DNA from: Cladorrhinum sp. PSN259
Lineage: Eukaryota > Ascomycota > Sordariomycetes > Sordariales > Podosporaceae
Length of the DNA stretch: 64,000 nt
Direction: 5' to 3'
Assembly (NCBI GenBank): GCA_033725935.1
Contig: MU867075.1
Span: 124,001 to 188,000, forward strand
The position numbers were made by a program, and so were the translations under genes. Under the pieces are notes generated by a model. It saw nothing but the letters and a program-made list of their open reading frames with translations. It was not told the DNA's origin and searched no databases. Numbering within the stretch: position 1 is the stretch's first letter; each line of letters begins with the position of its first letter. Below, in pieces: positions 22,001-33,530 of the stretch.

Positions 22001-24906
22001 AGTCTTGTGTTTCTTGCCCAGCCCAAACAAACGGGTACCAACAGCCGTTCGGCTGTCTCATATCCTCACTAGTTGACTTCCTCCGGATATGCCCTCGTCG
22101 GCACTCCGAACGGCCCATCTAGGTAGGTCTTCATTCTTGTAGAGCGCTAGAGAATATCGGACTGCTTCATTGATGCCCAGCGGGCGGAAGCCAACGGCAA
22201 ACCAAAAGGCGTCACCGCTATACAGCATGCCGTGCGATGCCATGCCCGTGCCAATGCTGCAAATCCTTGAATCATGGCTCATTTGCACATGAAGACAGTT
22301 CAAACAACAAGTGACTGACTCGGAGGAATCGGAGCTTATGTTGCTCCATGAGCCTCCGATGATAGTCTCCTTTTTCTTTTCTCTATAGTCTCCATCCTTG
22401 GTCTTCTTTTCTTTTTTTCCTCTCGCTCTCGCTTGTGTCTTTCTTTTTTGCCCCTCTCGTAAAACTAAGTAAACTAGCTTCCTAAACTCGCCGCTTGCCG
22501 TCCCGTGCCGTTTCCAACGTTGATTAAATACATGATTTTCCAAGGAACTTTGAAGTTTCCCTTGCCGAATCAGATATCAGAGATCACCTAAACCACCATG
22601 TTCACATGACTAGATTCATGATGCGGCCAGACGGCGACCGCCCACTTGATGGTGGTGTGGCTCCCCCCTCGTCCCGTTCTCCATCACCCTATCTTGTGTT
22701 ATAGTTTGAGAAAGAAATAAAACTCTCCGATGTGTGTGTCGAAAAATGTGCTCTTGAAGCCTGTGACTGGCTGGAAGGGCTTTGGTGTGGTTGTGAGGTG
22801 AGGTGTTATTGTATGTGGATCTACTTTACGGCATACCTCCTCTTGGAAAAAGTTTTTTTTTCTTTCTAACCTAGCTTGATGTGAGGAGAATCCATCCCAT
22901 CGAATTAGATCTCTTAGAAACCGATTTTTTCTTTCTTTCTTCTCCTCGCTTAATTTTCTTGTTTAAACAACCACCATCCATTTCGACATCATGAGATCCT
23001 AAGCGAATTACACACTTAACCTCCAGCAAGGGGAGCCCGGAAAGGTGACCGTTGTATTATCGTCATTCAAAAAACGCAAGTCATCCTTTAAATTTTGCAC
23101 GTGGGCTTTTTGTCCCTGATCATCGAGGGAGGGGGGGGGGGGAATTTCTTTTTTTCGCGCTTTGTTGTTTGCCGAAGTGTGATAACGAGGGTTAAGGGAG
23201 TCGGGGTTTACCGTCATTAATCAGCAATATCACGTTTTCGATTAATCTTCTCATCACAATCACAACACTCCCCTCGCCGGACCAGTTTTTGCGGTGCCTT
23301 TGCGGGTTCATTCATGAGGCATGTTTAGGAGGTGGAATATGATATGTCAAAACTTTTAAAAGAAGACACTATCGGTGATACGAAGTGATGAACGGGGTGT
23401 GGACGCGTTGATTCATCTCTCCTCGTCACCTTCCGCTCACCCTCCTTCAACACCGAGGGATGAATGGATGGATGGTGGTGAGTGAGTGAGTGAGGGGAAA
23501 TGCCCGCTTAACCTTGCAAAGACTGGACCCGGACTGCGGAGCTGAACATGGGGTGTTTTCTCCTTCAGCGGTTCCCCCTTGCTCGCCTTAATAATGCCCC
23601 TGTTCAATCACAAGATCGGAGACCGGGATTTGTCTCTCAAAGTTTTCTTGTGAGGGGTTTTGGCATCCTGAATGAATCTCTTTGTTGTGGAGAAATCTTG
23701 ATCGGAATCCTTGCATCACACAAAGGTGACAAGAAACGACTTTCTTGTCCCCGCTAGCGAACTGGCTTCCGAAAGAGGAAGGGGAAGACGACTAACGACT
23801 AACACGGTGATAACTGATTTAGAAAGAGTGGTATCTTTGCCTCGTGGTATCACAGGTACAGCTTTGATTTGTTGTTTATGCCGGCTTTCCTGTCAAGGTG
23901 TTCATCAGAAGATCAGATCAGATGAGCCACGCAGGGAACTACACGAAACCACTGGACCATAGCGTTTCTGGCTTTTGGTTCGTCGTCAACCAACAGAGGC
24001 GCAGGCTTCAAGGACTCGGCAGGGTTTTCTTCAGCCGGGTTTAGGCGATTTTTGGCACCATCAATGCCCTACTTTGCTTTCTTTTTCAGCTCTCTCTGGC
24101 TTCTGACGGCCCGTCGCTACGCTACACTGGTTCTAGTGTAGGGCAGCAGGAAAAAGAAGAGCACAGACAATGTGCTGATGAGGATCTGCGCTACCGTAAC
24201 AGGGGTCTTTTTCTGAAGTTGTCTTGCGCATCCGCAAAAGCATTGAGCGCCACCAGATTAGATAGCCAAAGATGCAACGATAGATTGGAGACAGATATAG
24301 ATTCACACCCTCCTACAAATGTTACGGTGCGGGGCAACGTTGTTCTGTCTTGACCCTGACCGTGATGGGTGTCTGACGCGATGCGAAATTCCACATGGGG
24401 CGGATCGGGCATTTAGTCTGAAGCCGTCGCCGTTGACGAATACCCTTTTTTGTTATGAGTTTGAGTCAAACAATAGTGGCCGATGATCATCGGAGACAAT
24501 TTTGTGTTTTTGAGACGTTTGTTTTGTGTTTGTGAAAATCGTCTCGTCTGATCGAAAGAAGCTGCTCATTGCGGACCAATCAACCAGCCCATAATCCGCA
24601 AACTACATTTCGAATCCTCCGCATTGAAAGTGAGGATAGTAGTGTCTGGGAGCGATGTTGATGGAGGATCCCATCGGCGTGGTTGTCGGCTTTTCTACCC
24701 TTTAGCCGTCATGCCGTGGGGGGGCTTTGACGACGATGACAAGATTCATTTCCTGAGAGGGAGAGTGACAGTCGTTGGGGAGCATTTGCAGGAAAGAACT
24801 TCTTGGTACGACTGGAGCTGGTAATGCACAGCAACGAAGGCTCGGGTCCGTGAACCACAGGAACAACCAAAATGTTGGTCGTCTCGGGGTGGTATCTGGC
24901 CGATGA

Positions 24907-27770
24907 GGGCAAATAGAACGGGAAAAAAAACAATGATGATCCCAAAAGAGACTAAATTAGCCCAGTTGACGACATTGTAACGCTGACTAGAAAGGGAGCA
25001 TAATTAGCCCACTTAGACGCCGAGTCTATACCGGAATACTGGGCAAATATTGAGTGATAAGTGGGGGCGGCCGTTGAGTTGGAAACAAAATAAAAATAGA
25101 GGGCAAATTCTTTCCACGGCAGCTGGAAAACTGTTTGCATGTGTCACTCGACCATGCGCCGTGCGGGGTTCAGATGGCCAAAATTAGCCCACGATCGAAA
25201 AAGAAGCATAATTCCCAAAGTGGACGTTCAGCGGCTAATTAACCTTGCTTGCCGGACGATATCAACGACGGATTGGATGACAGGTTCGGATCGTGTGGAC
25301 AGAAAGAAGCTTTTGTTGGTCGCTTCAACAACGACCACTCAGTTTTTGATTGAAGATGGAGGTTACTTCGCACTCTGAGAATCGCATAGCCCCTGGACAT
25401 GCGCGCAGATGTATAAAGTCTTGACGATTCCGACTTTAGTGTTTTCGTGTCTTATGACTCTCGAGTTGCTCCCCGACAGCGCAGCTCTTGACGATATCGG
25501 AATCACACAACCAAACAAACCTTTGAAGTCGATCTTTTTCTCACCACTCAGACATCCGGATACGGTCAGTAACTTACCCATCTCTCGCTGCTCCACCCCG
25601 GGAATTATGTTGGCTTTCATGCTCAGGTAATCAGAGAAAGCGGGCAAATACTTGGATAGGTGAGAATTGTTGAACGCGCAAAAACAAATTCCTGCCTGCC
25701 AAAAGCCAAGAGTTGGGCCATCGGGCCCTGGACATGGATCCCCGCGACCTCTTCCGCCTTTCCCTGGGTCTTTCTTGAATATCCTTGCTCCTTACCGCGT
25801 TATTGGCCCAAGCTCCTGCTCTTAGCGCAGAAAGCCTGCCATGGACCCCGGTCGATCTGAATATTCGAACCAATCTGGATCGAATGCCGCCCCTCGGCCC
25901 GCATGGGGTTATGCACGAGCCATCTAGTCGTCACACTTGTTGAGCGCTCTTCATCGAATCAACGTCGTCAACCACACTTTTGCAGAGATTGAGCAACCAC
26001 ACCAACCTCACCTGAACACCGAGAGCACCCACCCAAAGTTCTTCTTCCAATCCCATGCTACGACGCTACCTCGCGCATTGTGATGGTCTGGGTAATTGCG
26101 CGGAGTTTCTTTGGGTCGACCAAGTACCTCTGGTAACACATAACCACGAGCAAATACCTCCGTCAAGGTAATTATGACTCTGTCCTACCAGACAGCCTAG
26201 ACCAGAAGGTCCACGTCAACTGGCTAGGTGAGGCGACCAATCCGAACCCGACTCCAGAAAGCGCACTTGTCATTTGGCAGCAAGCTCTGATGAAGGTATT
26301 CCAGACCAAGCCGAACGACACATTCAACAAATCGCTCAACCTAACTTGAGCCCAACAAGACCCCTCGTCTCATGGTGTGTCTTCCGCAATCATGAGGATC
26401 AGCAACCAGGGACTTCTCCGGACTATTACCCGATGGGCGATGGGAGATTACGAGATGTGAGAGCCATGGTTACCGTGCTGGTGTACACCACCATCAAAAA
26501 GGTGGGGAGCGAGCATGCATTGTGTGTATGCTGTGCGGTGCCGTTGAGGCACGAGAGTGGTACCACCTTTACCCCCCACCCAGCGTGCACAGTTTTAGTC
26601 AACCGGTAATTCCCCAGGACAGACGGGGACGGCGTCATGCTCCCGAACATCCTTCCCTCCCAGCAGTCTGTGCCGTTGCTAGTTTGGCGGATACTGTCTG
26701 TCTGCCATTGTCCATCGCATGGTTGGTGTGCGAAGGATATGTGCATATGCATCTAAGGCACCATCTCGATGCTTGTGTGGACCCGGGTTGCAGAGCAGCA
26801 TGGGGGAAGGTCGGCAAGAGGGTGTAGGGCAAACCTGAACCCATTGGCCAGTTTTCACTTACCCACCATATTCAAGCTCTTCGGTCCCGGTGTCTATGAT
26901 GTTTGCAGCAGGTCCTTCATGCCATTCTTGGAGACGGCATGGTTGAACTGCATCCGTGCTGACAGCAGAGATCAAGTGACGCTGCTGCTACGAGGCCTCT
27001 GATTCTTCTCCATGTTACTTACCTATGTACACAGAGCGGCCGTCAAGGTCGAGCGTGCAGTGTGCGAGCGACAGTCAATCGGTCTGGCGGCCGGGTTTTC
27101 CAAAGGTGGGTTAGGCTCTCTGGATGTTCGGCTGTAGGCTTTTCGAGCTTCTTCCTACCACCCTCCTCGAGAGCCCTGCATGTTTCTGCAGAGGGCTGGC
27201 CCCCGTACCAATGAACGTACGGAAATAAAGGCCTCGAGATGCATGGAGCTGCCTGTTTAATCGCTCTGCAGGCTCGCATCCCTGCAGCCATCTCTGCCCG
27301 CACACGTCGGCCGACGTGGAGAAGTGCCCACCACTTCCGGACCCCATGTCACGATTGTCACCCTCCCCAGTGCCTAAGTTGCTTTCGGTGCCTCTTACTT
27401 GCTGCACTGGTGGGTGGGGTCCATGTTGGCGTCCCTTTCCGAGAAAAAAAGAGAGCTGCCGAGCAGGCCATCTGGAGATGGCACCAATGAGAGACCCTTT
27501 GGCCCCTGTCGAAGCTGTATGCCCCCCTGTCTTTCCATAGTGCGAGCCCACACACACTCACGGGCAGAGGGTGACATCTCCCAAAAGAGCCGAAAAGAGC
27601 TGCATGATCATGAATAGCGGGCAAATATATTCTTGTTAAGTGGGCCAAATTAAGCAAAATGGGCATTTTGCCCATAATGTTCAAAAATAGAACACAGCAA
27701 ATCACCGCTTTTTTGGTGGCAGCTCGTCCAAGCCAAGTCTTGTGCTGGGCTAAGATATAAGAATTTGCCC
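24907..27770. repeat. Clustered GGGCAAAT motif and related degenerate elements
   Basis: GGGCAAAT occurs on the plus strand at 24907, 25041, 25101, 25642 and 27619, and on the minus strand at 27763-27770. Between them lie ATTAGCCCA copies at 24956, 25003 and 25183, GCATAATT beside two of these, and AAGTGGGCCAAATTAAGC near 27640, which resembles the reverse complement of the 25003 element. A perfect inverted repeat, ATGGGCA-TTT-TGCCCAT, is at 27659-27675. Confidence 0.55.
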
Positions 27771-27854
27771 ACTTCTCGTCCAGCCCAAATGTTTCCCTCT
27801 TCTCCAGAGCAGGTTCAGTCAGAAAACGAAGCAGTCGGAGATCCAGGTGTCGTT

Positions 27855-27879
27855 CAGTCCAGTCCAGTCCAGTCCAGTC
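27855..27879 (+). repeat. (CAGTC)5 tandem repeat
   Basis: Five uninterrupted copies of CAGTC in the proximal upstream region or leader of pro1. Confidence 0.85.
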
Positions 27880-28356
27880 AACAAAACTCTTACTTCTCTC
27901 CTACTTTTAATTGCTCCCTCATCTCGCCGCCCAACCAGATCAACAGATTCGGCAACAGTTTCTTCAACTTATCCACTATTCTAAGATTTCAGATTCCATC
28001 AGACGCAAGCGGGCCTTGCTTAGGATCCAGTCATTCACTCGAGACATCGAATACAGTAATCTAATCAGGTCGCAAGTCGACCCCTCGAAACAAGAGGAGG
28101 AGCAGATATCGGGACAGGGACCCCTTTCGCCCAACTCAACTCAACTTTTCTCTTCTTCCTGGTTTGCCCCCGGGCATCTGGACCTTTGACCAGGAGCGAG
28201 GACCCCGGCTCACCTGCCCTCCCGCTTCTGCTCGGCCCAGCCCCAGGCTCACCCCCTTACCCTGGCCAGGCCACACGCCCCGTCCCCCTGACCCCCGACC
28301 ACCTCCGCTGAGGGAACCCCCACCCCCCTCCCCTGGTTGCTTGTCAGTCAATACAA

Positions 28357-30499
28357 ATGTCAACAGTACCCCCCAACCACCAAGAAGCCCACATGAAAGC
28401 ATCGCAAGTCAACATGGCTACCGCAACGACGACGACGACAACGACGACAACAAAGGCCAAGGCCGCCTCCAAGGCGAGTCCCGCCAGTGGCAACCCAAAG
28501 CAAAAGACACAGATGCATCGCCGGTCACGAACAGGTTGGTTCCATCTCACTTTGACTTACACAGACCTCGCTGCCGGATTGGGAAGCTAACATTGGTGGT
28601 CGCGAAGGATGCTATACATGCAGATTAAGGAGGAAAAAGTGCGACGAGGGCTCGCCAATGTGCACAGCATGCAAGCATCTCGGTCTGGTTTGCGAATACA
28701 AGAGGCCGATGTGGTGGAGCAACAATGATTCGAGGAGGCAACAGAAGGACGACATCAAGATGATCATCAAGCGCAAGAAGCTTTCGGAAAAGTCAACACA
28801 CACTCTCCAGACCCAGGTCGGATCACCACCAGGACTGTCTCACTCACTCCCAACCTCGGCAACATTTTCCGACCCCTTCGACCGCACGCGATCACAGTCG
28901 ATCGATTCGCAGTTCTCATTCAACTTCAACAGCCCTTCGCAAAGTGACTACACCACGCCGTACACAACGCCATTACAGCCCGAGTTTATGTTTGGACAAT
29001 TCTCACCATACGAGATCGATGTCAAGACCGAGAGGCAAATGTTCATCAACGACATCCCAACCCTCACCGAGTCAACAACCTCGACTTTCAGCACTTACCA
29101 AACTCCACCGCCACCAGGAACAATAATTCCTCAATTCCCTCTGGAAGGTGAATGGACGGAACGAATTTACACTGAGCGAAGGGAGTCGCTCGCAGAGGAG
29201 ACATTGAACGTGAACTTCTTCGACTTTGCTCACGGGCCATCAATGCCCTCGAGACAAGTCGCCATCGAGCTCGATGAGGGTGACCAGCGATTACTCGACC
29301 ACTTCATTCAGTCGGTGCTTCCAACAATCTTCCCAATCCTCGAATCAAACCAGCACTGCTCCATCAGCTCCGACCTCATCCTCCCAGCACTCCAAACTAA
29401 CAAAGGCTACCTCCACTGCTGCTTGAGCATCGCCGCTCAGCACTACAAGGCCGCCATGGGACTCGAGGGCGACGAGATTGATGGGGACATCATGCGCCAC
29501 CGGTACGCAACAATCTCTGCGCTCTGCGACGCTCTCAACAAGGACGAGGACCACCAGCAGATCCTCGAGGCCGCCTTGGGACTCATCTTCTTCCAGTGCG
29601 GCGTCGGCCGATTTGATGATTCTCTTCCCGATATCCCATGGCACCAGCACTTCCAGGCCGCCATCTCCCTCGTGCAGAAGCTCGACCTCCCCAGGATTGT
29701 CTCGGACCCTAACGAGCCATTAACTCAAGCACCCTTCAACATGACCCTCACCGCATGGATTGACATCCTCGGCGCAACGATGCAAGGGCGCGCACCAACA
29801 TTTGCCCACACCTACCGCGAGAAGCATCTCTCACCAATCAACCCTTCGCTCGGCCTTCGCGAGCTCATGGGCTGCGAGGACCGCGTCATGTACTTGATCT
29901 CCGAGATCGCCTGCCTCGAGGCGCTTAAGAACGACGGCATGGACGACATCACTCTCTGCCAGCACGTCCACGTCCTCGGCGACCAGATCGGCCTGACTGA
30001 GGTCCCAGGCGAGATCCCAGTCCTGCCGTTCAACGCCAACGGCACATTGTCTCCCAAACAGCTCAGCAAGAACATCACGGCCGCCTTCCGCCTCGCTGCT
30101 CGCATCTACCTCTGCAGCTTGGTCCCCGGTTTCTCTCCAAGCCAATCCAGCTGCATCGGCCTGCTCGACAAGCTGACCGCAGTCTTGGGAACCATCCCCT
30201 CAGGCTTGCAGGGATTCGACCGCTCCCTTTCGTGGGTATACCTCGTCGGCGGCTCGGTTTCTCTTCCCGGTTCAACCTTCAGGGCCTTCCTCGAGGACCG
30301 CATCGCGCAGCTGGGCGACCTCGCCGATTTCGGCAGCTTCGGCAAAGTCGTCTGTCTCTTGCGCGAGGTGTGGGCGCAGACTGACATCTCGGCCGCTTCG
30401 ACTCCCGCCGCCGTTGAGGGTCAAGTTCCTCAGCCAACGGCATACATCCACTGGAGGGATGTGATGCAGATGAAGGGATGGGATTACTTGCTCATTTAA
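28357..30499 (+). CDS. pro1: Zn2Cys6 transcription factor PRO1/ADV-1
   Basis: Two exons, 28357-28534 and 28608-30499, encode 689 residues. The 73-bp intron (donor GTTGGT, branch GCTAAC) splits the zinc cluster just before its first cysteine, giving RRSRTGCYTCRLRRKKC. The cluster is CX2CX6CX6CX2CX6C, followed by EYKRPMWWSNNDSRRQQK and a basic IIKRKK, the signature of PRO1 of Sordaria and ADV-1 of Neurospora, and then a fungal transcription-factor region (GDQRLLDHFIQSVLPTIFPI, then YLHCCLSIAAQHYKA). In those species it is required for fruiting-body formation and hyphal fusion (established for the family). Before the zinc cluster is a Thr run encoded by ACN repeats. It is preceded by 9.3 kb without genes, in line with complex regulation. 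The start at 28357 is the first ATG in frame; an earlier exon cannot be excluded. Confidence 0.92.
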
Positions 30500-31219
30500 G
30501 AAAAGAAGAAACAAAACAAAAAGGTGGCCTTTCTTTCGGGGGGGCTGGTAATCAACGAAAGATTGGCTGTTTTTTTTTAAGCTTTTTTTCTTTTAAATGG
30601 GCAAAGGAAATTCAGTCAACCCACCAAACACCCTCCTTTCAATCCTTTTTTTTTCTTCTTCTTTATTATTATTGTTCAGTTTTTATTACGTTTTCAAAGC
30701 AAAGCCGCAAGGCGACCAAAAGGGATGGATGGGGAAGAGCGAGAGAACACGAAAAAGTTTCTGGACGACGACAACTGTCAAAAAACAACTGAACGCAAGA
30801 CACACTTTGGATAGGAGGAGTTGAGGTGAGGGTTCGCAGTCTTTTCAACAAACTTGGACTGGGTTGTTGAGAGGAATTGGCGAACCCAATTGGGGTTGGT
30901 TTTTTTTTCTTCTTAATAAGCTTTCACAAAACTTTTTTTTTCATTGTGATTGCTTCTTTTTTTGTCTTTTTTTTTTTCCTGGTTGCATAATGATATGGAG
31001 TTTCTGGGAAATTTCTTTTCCTTTTTTTTTTTTTTCTCTCTCTCTTTCATTATATAGGATACCACGGGTTGGGAACAAAGCCATTTGTCCAGGGGATTTT
31101 TGGGATTTCTTTTTTTTACTATTACTGGGACATGGTATGGGATGGAATATGAAGATACCGGATGGGATGTGGATGAAGATTAGTGAGATGGACCTTCTAC
31201 CCTTACGAGGGAGGTCAAA

Positions 31220-31250
<31 letters not shown>

Positions 31251-31878
31251 ATATGGAAAACCCAAAAGAAATTCACCTACTCTCAAACACATCTGTTCCA
31301 AACTTGCAAATTGCGAATCTTGTCTTATGCAGTAAACACACCAAGGTATATACATCTACGACCGAGATAAAAAGTTGCTGCTGTCGGTTGGTCATGGTTG
31401 ATGTCGGTTTTACGCTGCCATGAGATCAAGATTGGAAGGACTACAACCCAACATTGCAGGCATAAATATTCTGGGTTTTTATTTTTTTGGCGACATTTAG
31501 GAGACTGCCACGAACGGCTTCTGGTACTGTTAGATTCTGCTGACAATTCCACCCAAAGAGACCACCGCTTATCAATCCGGTTGACAATGAGGAGAACAAT
31601 CCGAAGGAGAGGTGATGTTTTTGATTCCCGGGTTGCACACAGTTATAGAAGCTCATGAATATATCCTATTCATACATCACACTCGTACACAAATCTATTC
31701 TTTTTTTGTACATACGCCATCCCGCCCACATCACGCAATCAACCCTTTCTCAGGGGATCTATATATGGTAACATGTCCATTTCATATTATACACAATTCT
31801 CTCAGGTCCCTTCCCATCCCTTCTCAGGACTCAAGCAGAGTCCCCCAAAGCCACAAACAATCAAGCCCTTTCTCCCCT
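30500..31878. other. Convergent region downstream of pro1
   Basis: Should contain the 3' UTRs of pro1 (+) and the mS42-like gene (-). Rich in T tracts on the plus strand (30570-31110). A frame at 30864-31370 is a T-rich and AAG-repeat artefact. Confidence 0.6.
31219..31251 (+). repeat. (AAG)n microsatellite
   Basis: About ten uninterrupted AAG triplets in the region downstream of pro1. Confidence 0.85.
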
Positions 31879-32871
31879 TTAGGCCGACATTTGTGCCTTG
31901 GTTCCAGAGCCATAACCCAACCGGCCCACCTCAATCCAGTCAACCTTCTTCCACCAGTTCACCGCATACTCGTACTTTCCACCCTTTGCGCCCGCACCGA
32001 ACTGGTAATCAAACAGCCAAACGTGCTCCCAAGTATTCAAGCACAAAACGGGCGTCAAGTCCGTACCGCCTGGCGCGAAACGGTGTCTGCTGCTCACGGC
32101 AGATGATGCGTTTCCAGCACCAAAAGCCGTGTTCTCGAGGAAGCGCTTGCCGGTTGCGAGCCCCTCAGAGGTGCTGGTTCCAATATCAGTGTTGGTGTCG
32201 ATCTCCTGGCGGCGCCAGTGGGCACCGGGGTAAGGGGAGCCGGCGAGGTAGGTGGTGAGGATCTTGTAAAGGTTGGGAGCACCGGGGAGCTCAGTCTTGA
32301 CGAGCCAGACGAAGCCGGGGCCGAACATGGCGGAAGCGGTCTTGATGAGCTCGAGGCGGAGAGTCTCAATGGAGCCGAACGACTGAACGAGGTCCTTCTC
32401 TAGGTAATCGGGCATCTTAACCGACTCTTCTCCTGCGGAAATGCCCTTGAAGAAGAAGTGGTTGTTGTGCGCCATGCTGGCGTAGTTGAAGATGGAGGCA
32501 TATCGGGGTTCGCGGGATGTGGCAAGGACAATGTTCTTCAGGTCTTTGGTCTCAAAGTCGGACTCTAAACAGTAGAACTCATGTTAGCGACCAGGAAGCA
32601 TAAGAAAAGAGGGGTGAAAAGGAGGCAAAATCGTACCAGCCGTCAAGGCATTCAGTCTTTGCAGAACATGTGACTGGTAGGCATCCCAAGAGATGGCCAG
32701 GCCCTGTGGAGAAAGAAAGCCGGGAATGCCTTTTTGCCTGTCAAATTGCTCGAGAGCCGGGACTGTGTGCTGTGATCTCGTTTGCTGGGTCAGCGGCTGC
32801 AGCGCTGAAGACGCCTGAGTGGGCAGGTGGAGGCGTGGCCTCAGAGGTATCCTTAATCTTGGGCGCAACAT
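31879..32871 (-). CDS. Mitochondrial small-subunit ribosomal protein of the Fe/Mn-SOD fold (mS42/mS43, Rsm26-like)
   Basis: Two exons, 32871-32637 and 32564-31879, encode 306 residues; intron 32636-32565 is GT..AG. Residues 1-35 (MLRPRLRIPLRPRLHLPTQA) are a strong mitochondrial presequence. The rest follows the superoxide dismutase fold: NYASMAHNNHFFFKGIS matches the second-domain His segment, and LNTWEHVWLFDYQFGAGAKG then YAVNWWKKVDW matches the C-terminal DVWEHAYY region. The metal-binding Asp of true SODs is Asn here and the N-terminal His pair is missing, so it is not expected to be an enzyme; this is the pattern of the SOD-like proteins mS42 and mS43 of fungal mitoribosomes. Which of the two it is cannot be decided without a tree. 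A second mitochondrial Mn-SOD is a less likely alternative. Confidence 0.85.
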
Positions 32872-33530
32872 GATGTGTGTCTGGTGTAAGGGAAAGAGGC
32901 TCTGGGGGGGGGGGGTTGGTGGTGCTCAATTGGGAGTGTGCCCGCCTCGTCGTCGTCGTCGCTCTGCCGCCGAGATCTGCGGCCGCCCAGGAACTTTTTT
33001 TGGTCAGGAAGCTTGTTCCTGAGCTTCATGAATGCCTAACAATTTAGGCCAAAATGCAAGATTTGGTGGGGCAACCCTAACCCTGACTTGAGCCACGTCA
33101 ACTTACACCTTTGGGTTTAGCACCACACAGAGATGTGTTCGTCCGGACTTGGTAGTTCTAGTTTTATGCCTCTAGGAATTTCTCTGTATCTCCTACTCTG
33201 TATGACGAGGGCGTTTTTGGATTCATACAAACTAGTCACTTGTTGGTTCAACTGACACATTGAAGATGCTTCACTCAGTCTTGTTATTCATATAAATATG
33301 GTATCCAAAACCAAGAACAACAGATCTTGTCCCAACAAATTCAAATCCAAGTGATGTCTTTCAATGCCAACTAGCGCCATGTCGCAAATCCAGCCGTTAA
33401 TGCAAACCGAGTGGAAGAAGAAGAAAAGAAACATGTTCCCCCCCCACGCTGAACCCCAAAGCTTTTACCAGACGATGAAGTTTACTGACCCTCAATCACA
33501 AGACTTATCATTTACCCATCCAGTTTTCTT
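32872..33530. other. Promoter of mS42-like gene and 3' UTR of the next gene
   Basis: Includes a run of about ten G near 32907-32916 directly upstream of the mS42-like start. Nothing else coding-like. Confidence 0.5.

Larger units (their letters stand above)
19061..28356. other. 9.3-kb gene desert between SAM-PH gene and pro1
   Basis: Divergent region serving both promoters. Many frames of 60-160 codons occur on both strands, overlap each other and match nothing I know. Contents worth noting: a 12-G run at 23131-23142, a cluster of GGGCAAAT motifs and related degenerate repeats (24907-27770), a CAGTC tandem repeat (27855-27879), a 91-codon ATG frame at 27789-28064, and a very C-rich stretch (about 28160-28340) just before the pro1 start. 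Confidence 0.6.

Noticed and set aside
22058..22543. 161-codon frame (-)
   Set aside because: Lys-rich low complexity from T/C tracts, no recognisable motif, isolated in the gene desert.
24000..28000. Transposon or RIP-mutated element in the pro1 desert
   Set aside because: No reverse transcriptase, transposase or long terminal repeats found, and no strong local AT skew of the RIP type; only short degenerate repeats remain.
28164..28628. Frame overlapping the pro1 start as an upstream ORF
   Set aside because: It begins at TTG, not ATG, and is Pro-rich only because of the C-rich leader.
30864..31370. 168-codon frame downstream of pro1
   Set aside because: Made of T tracts (Phe/Leu) and the AAG repeat (Lys); typical of a 3' UTR.
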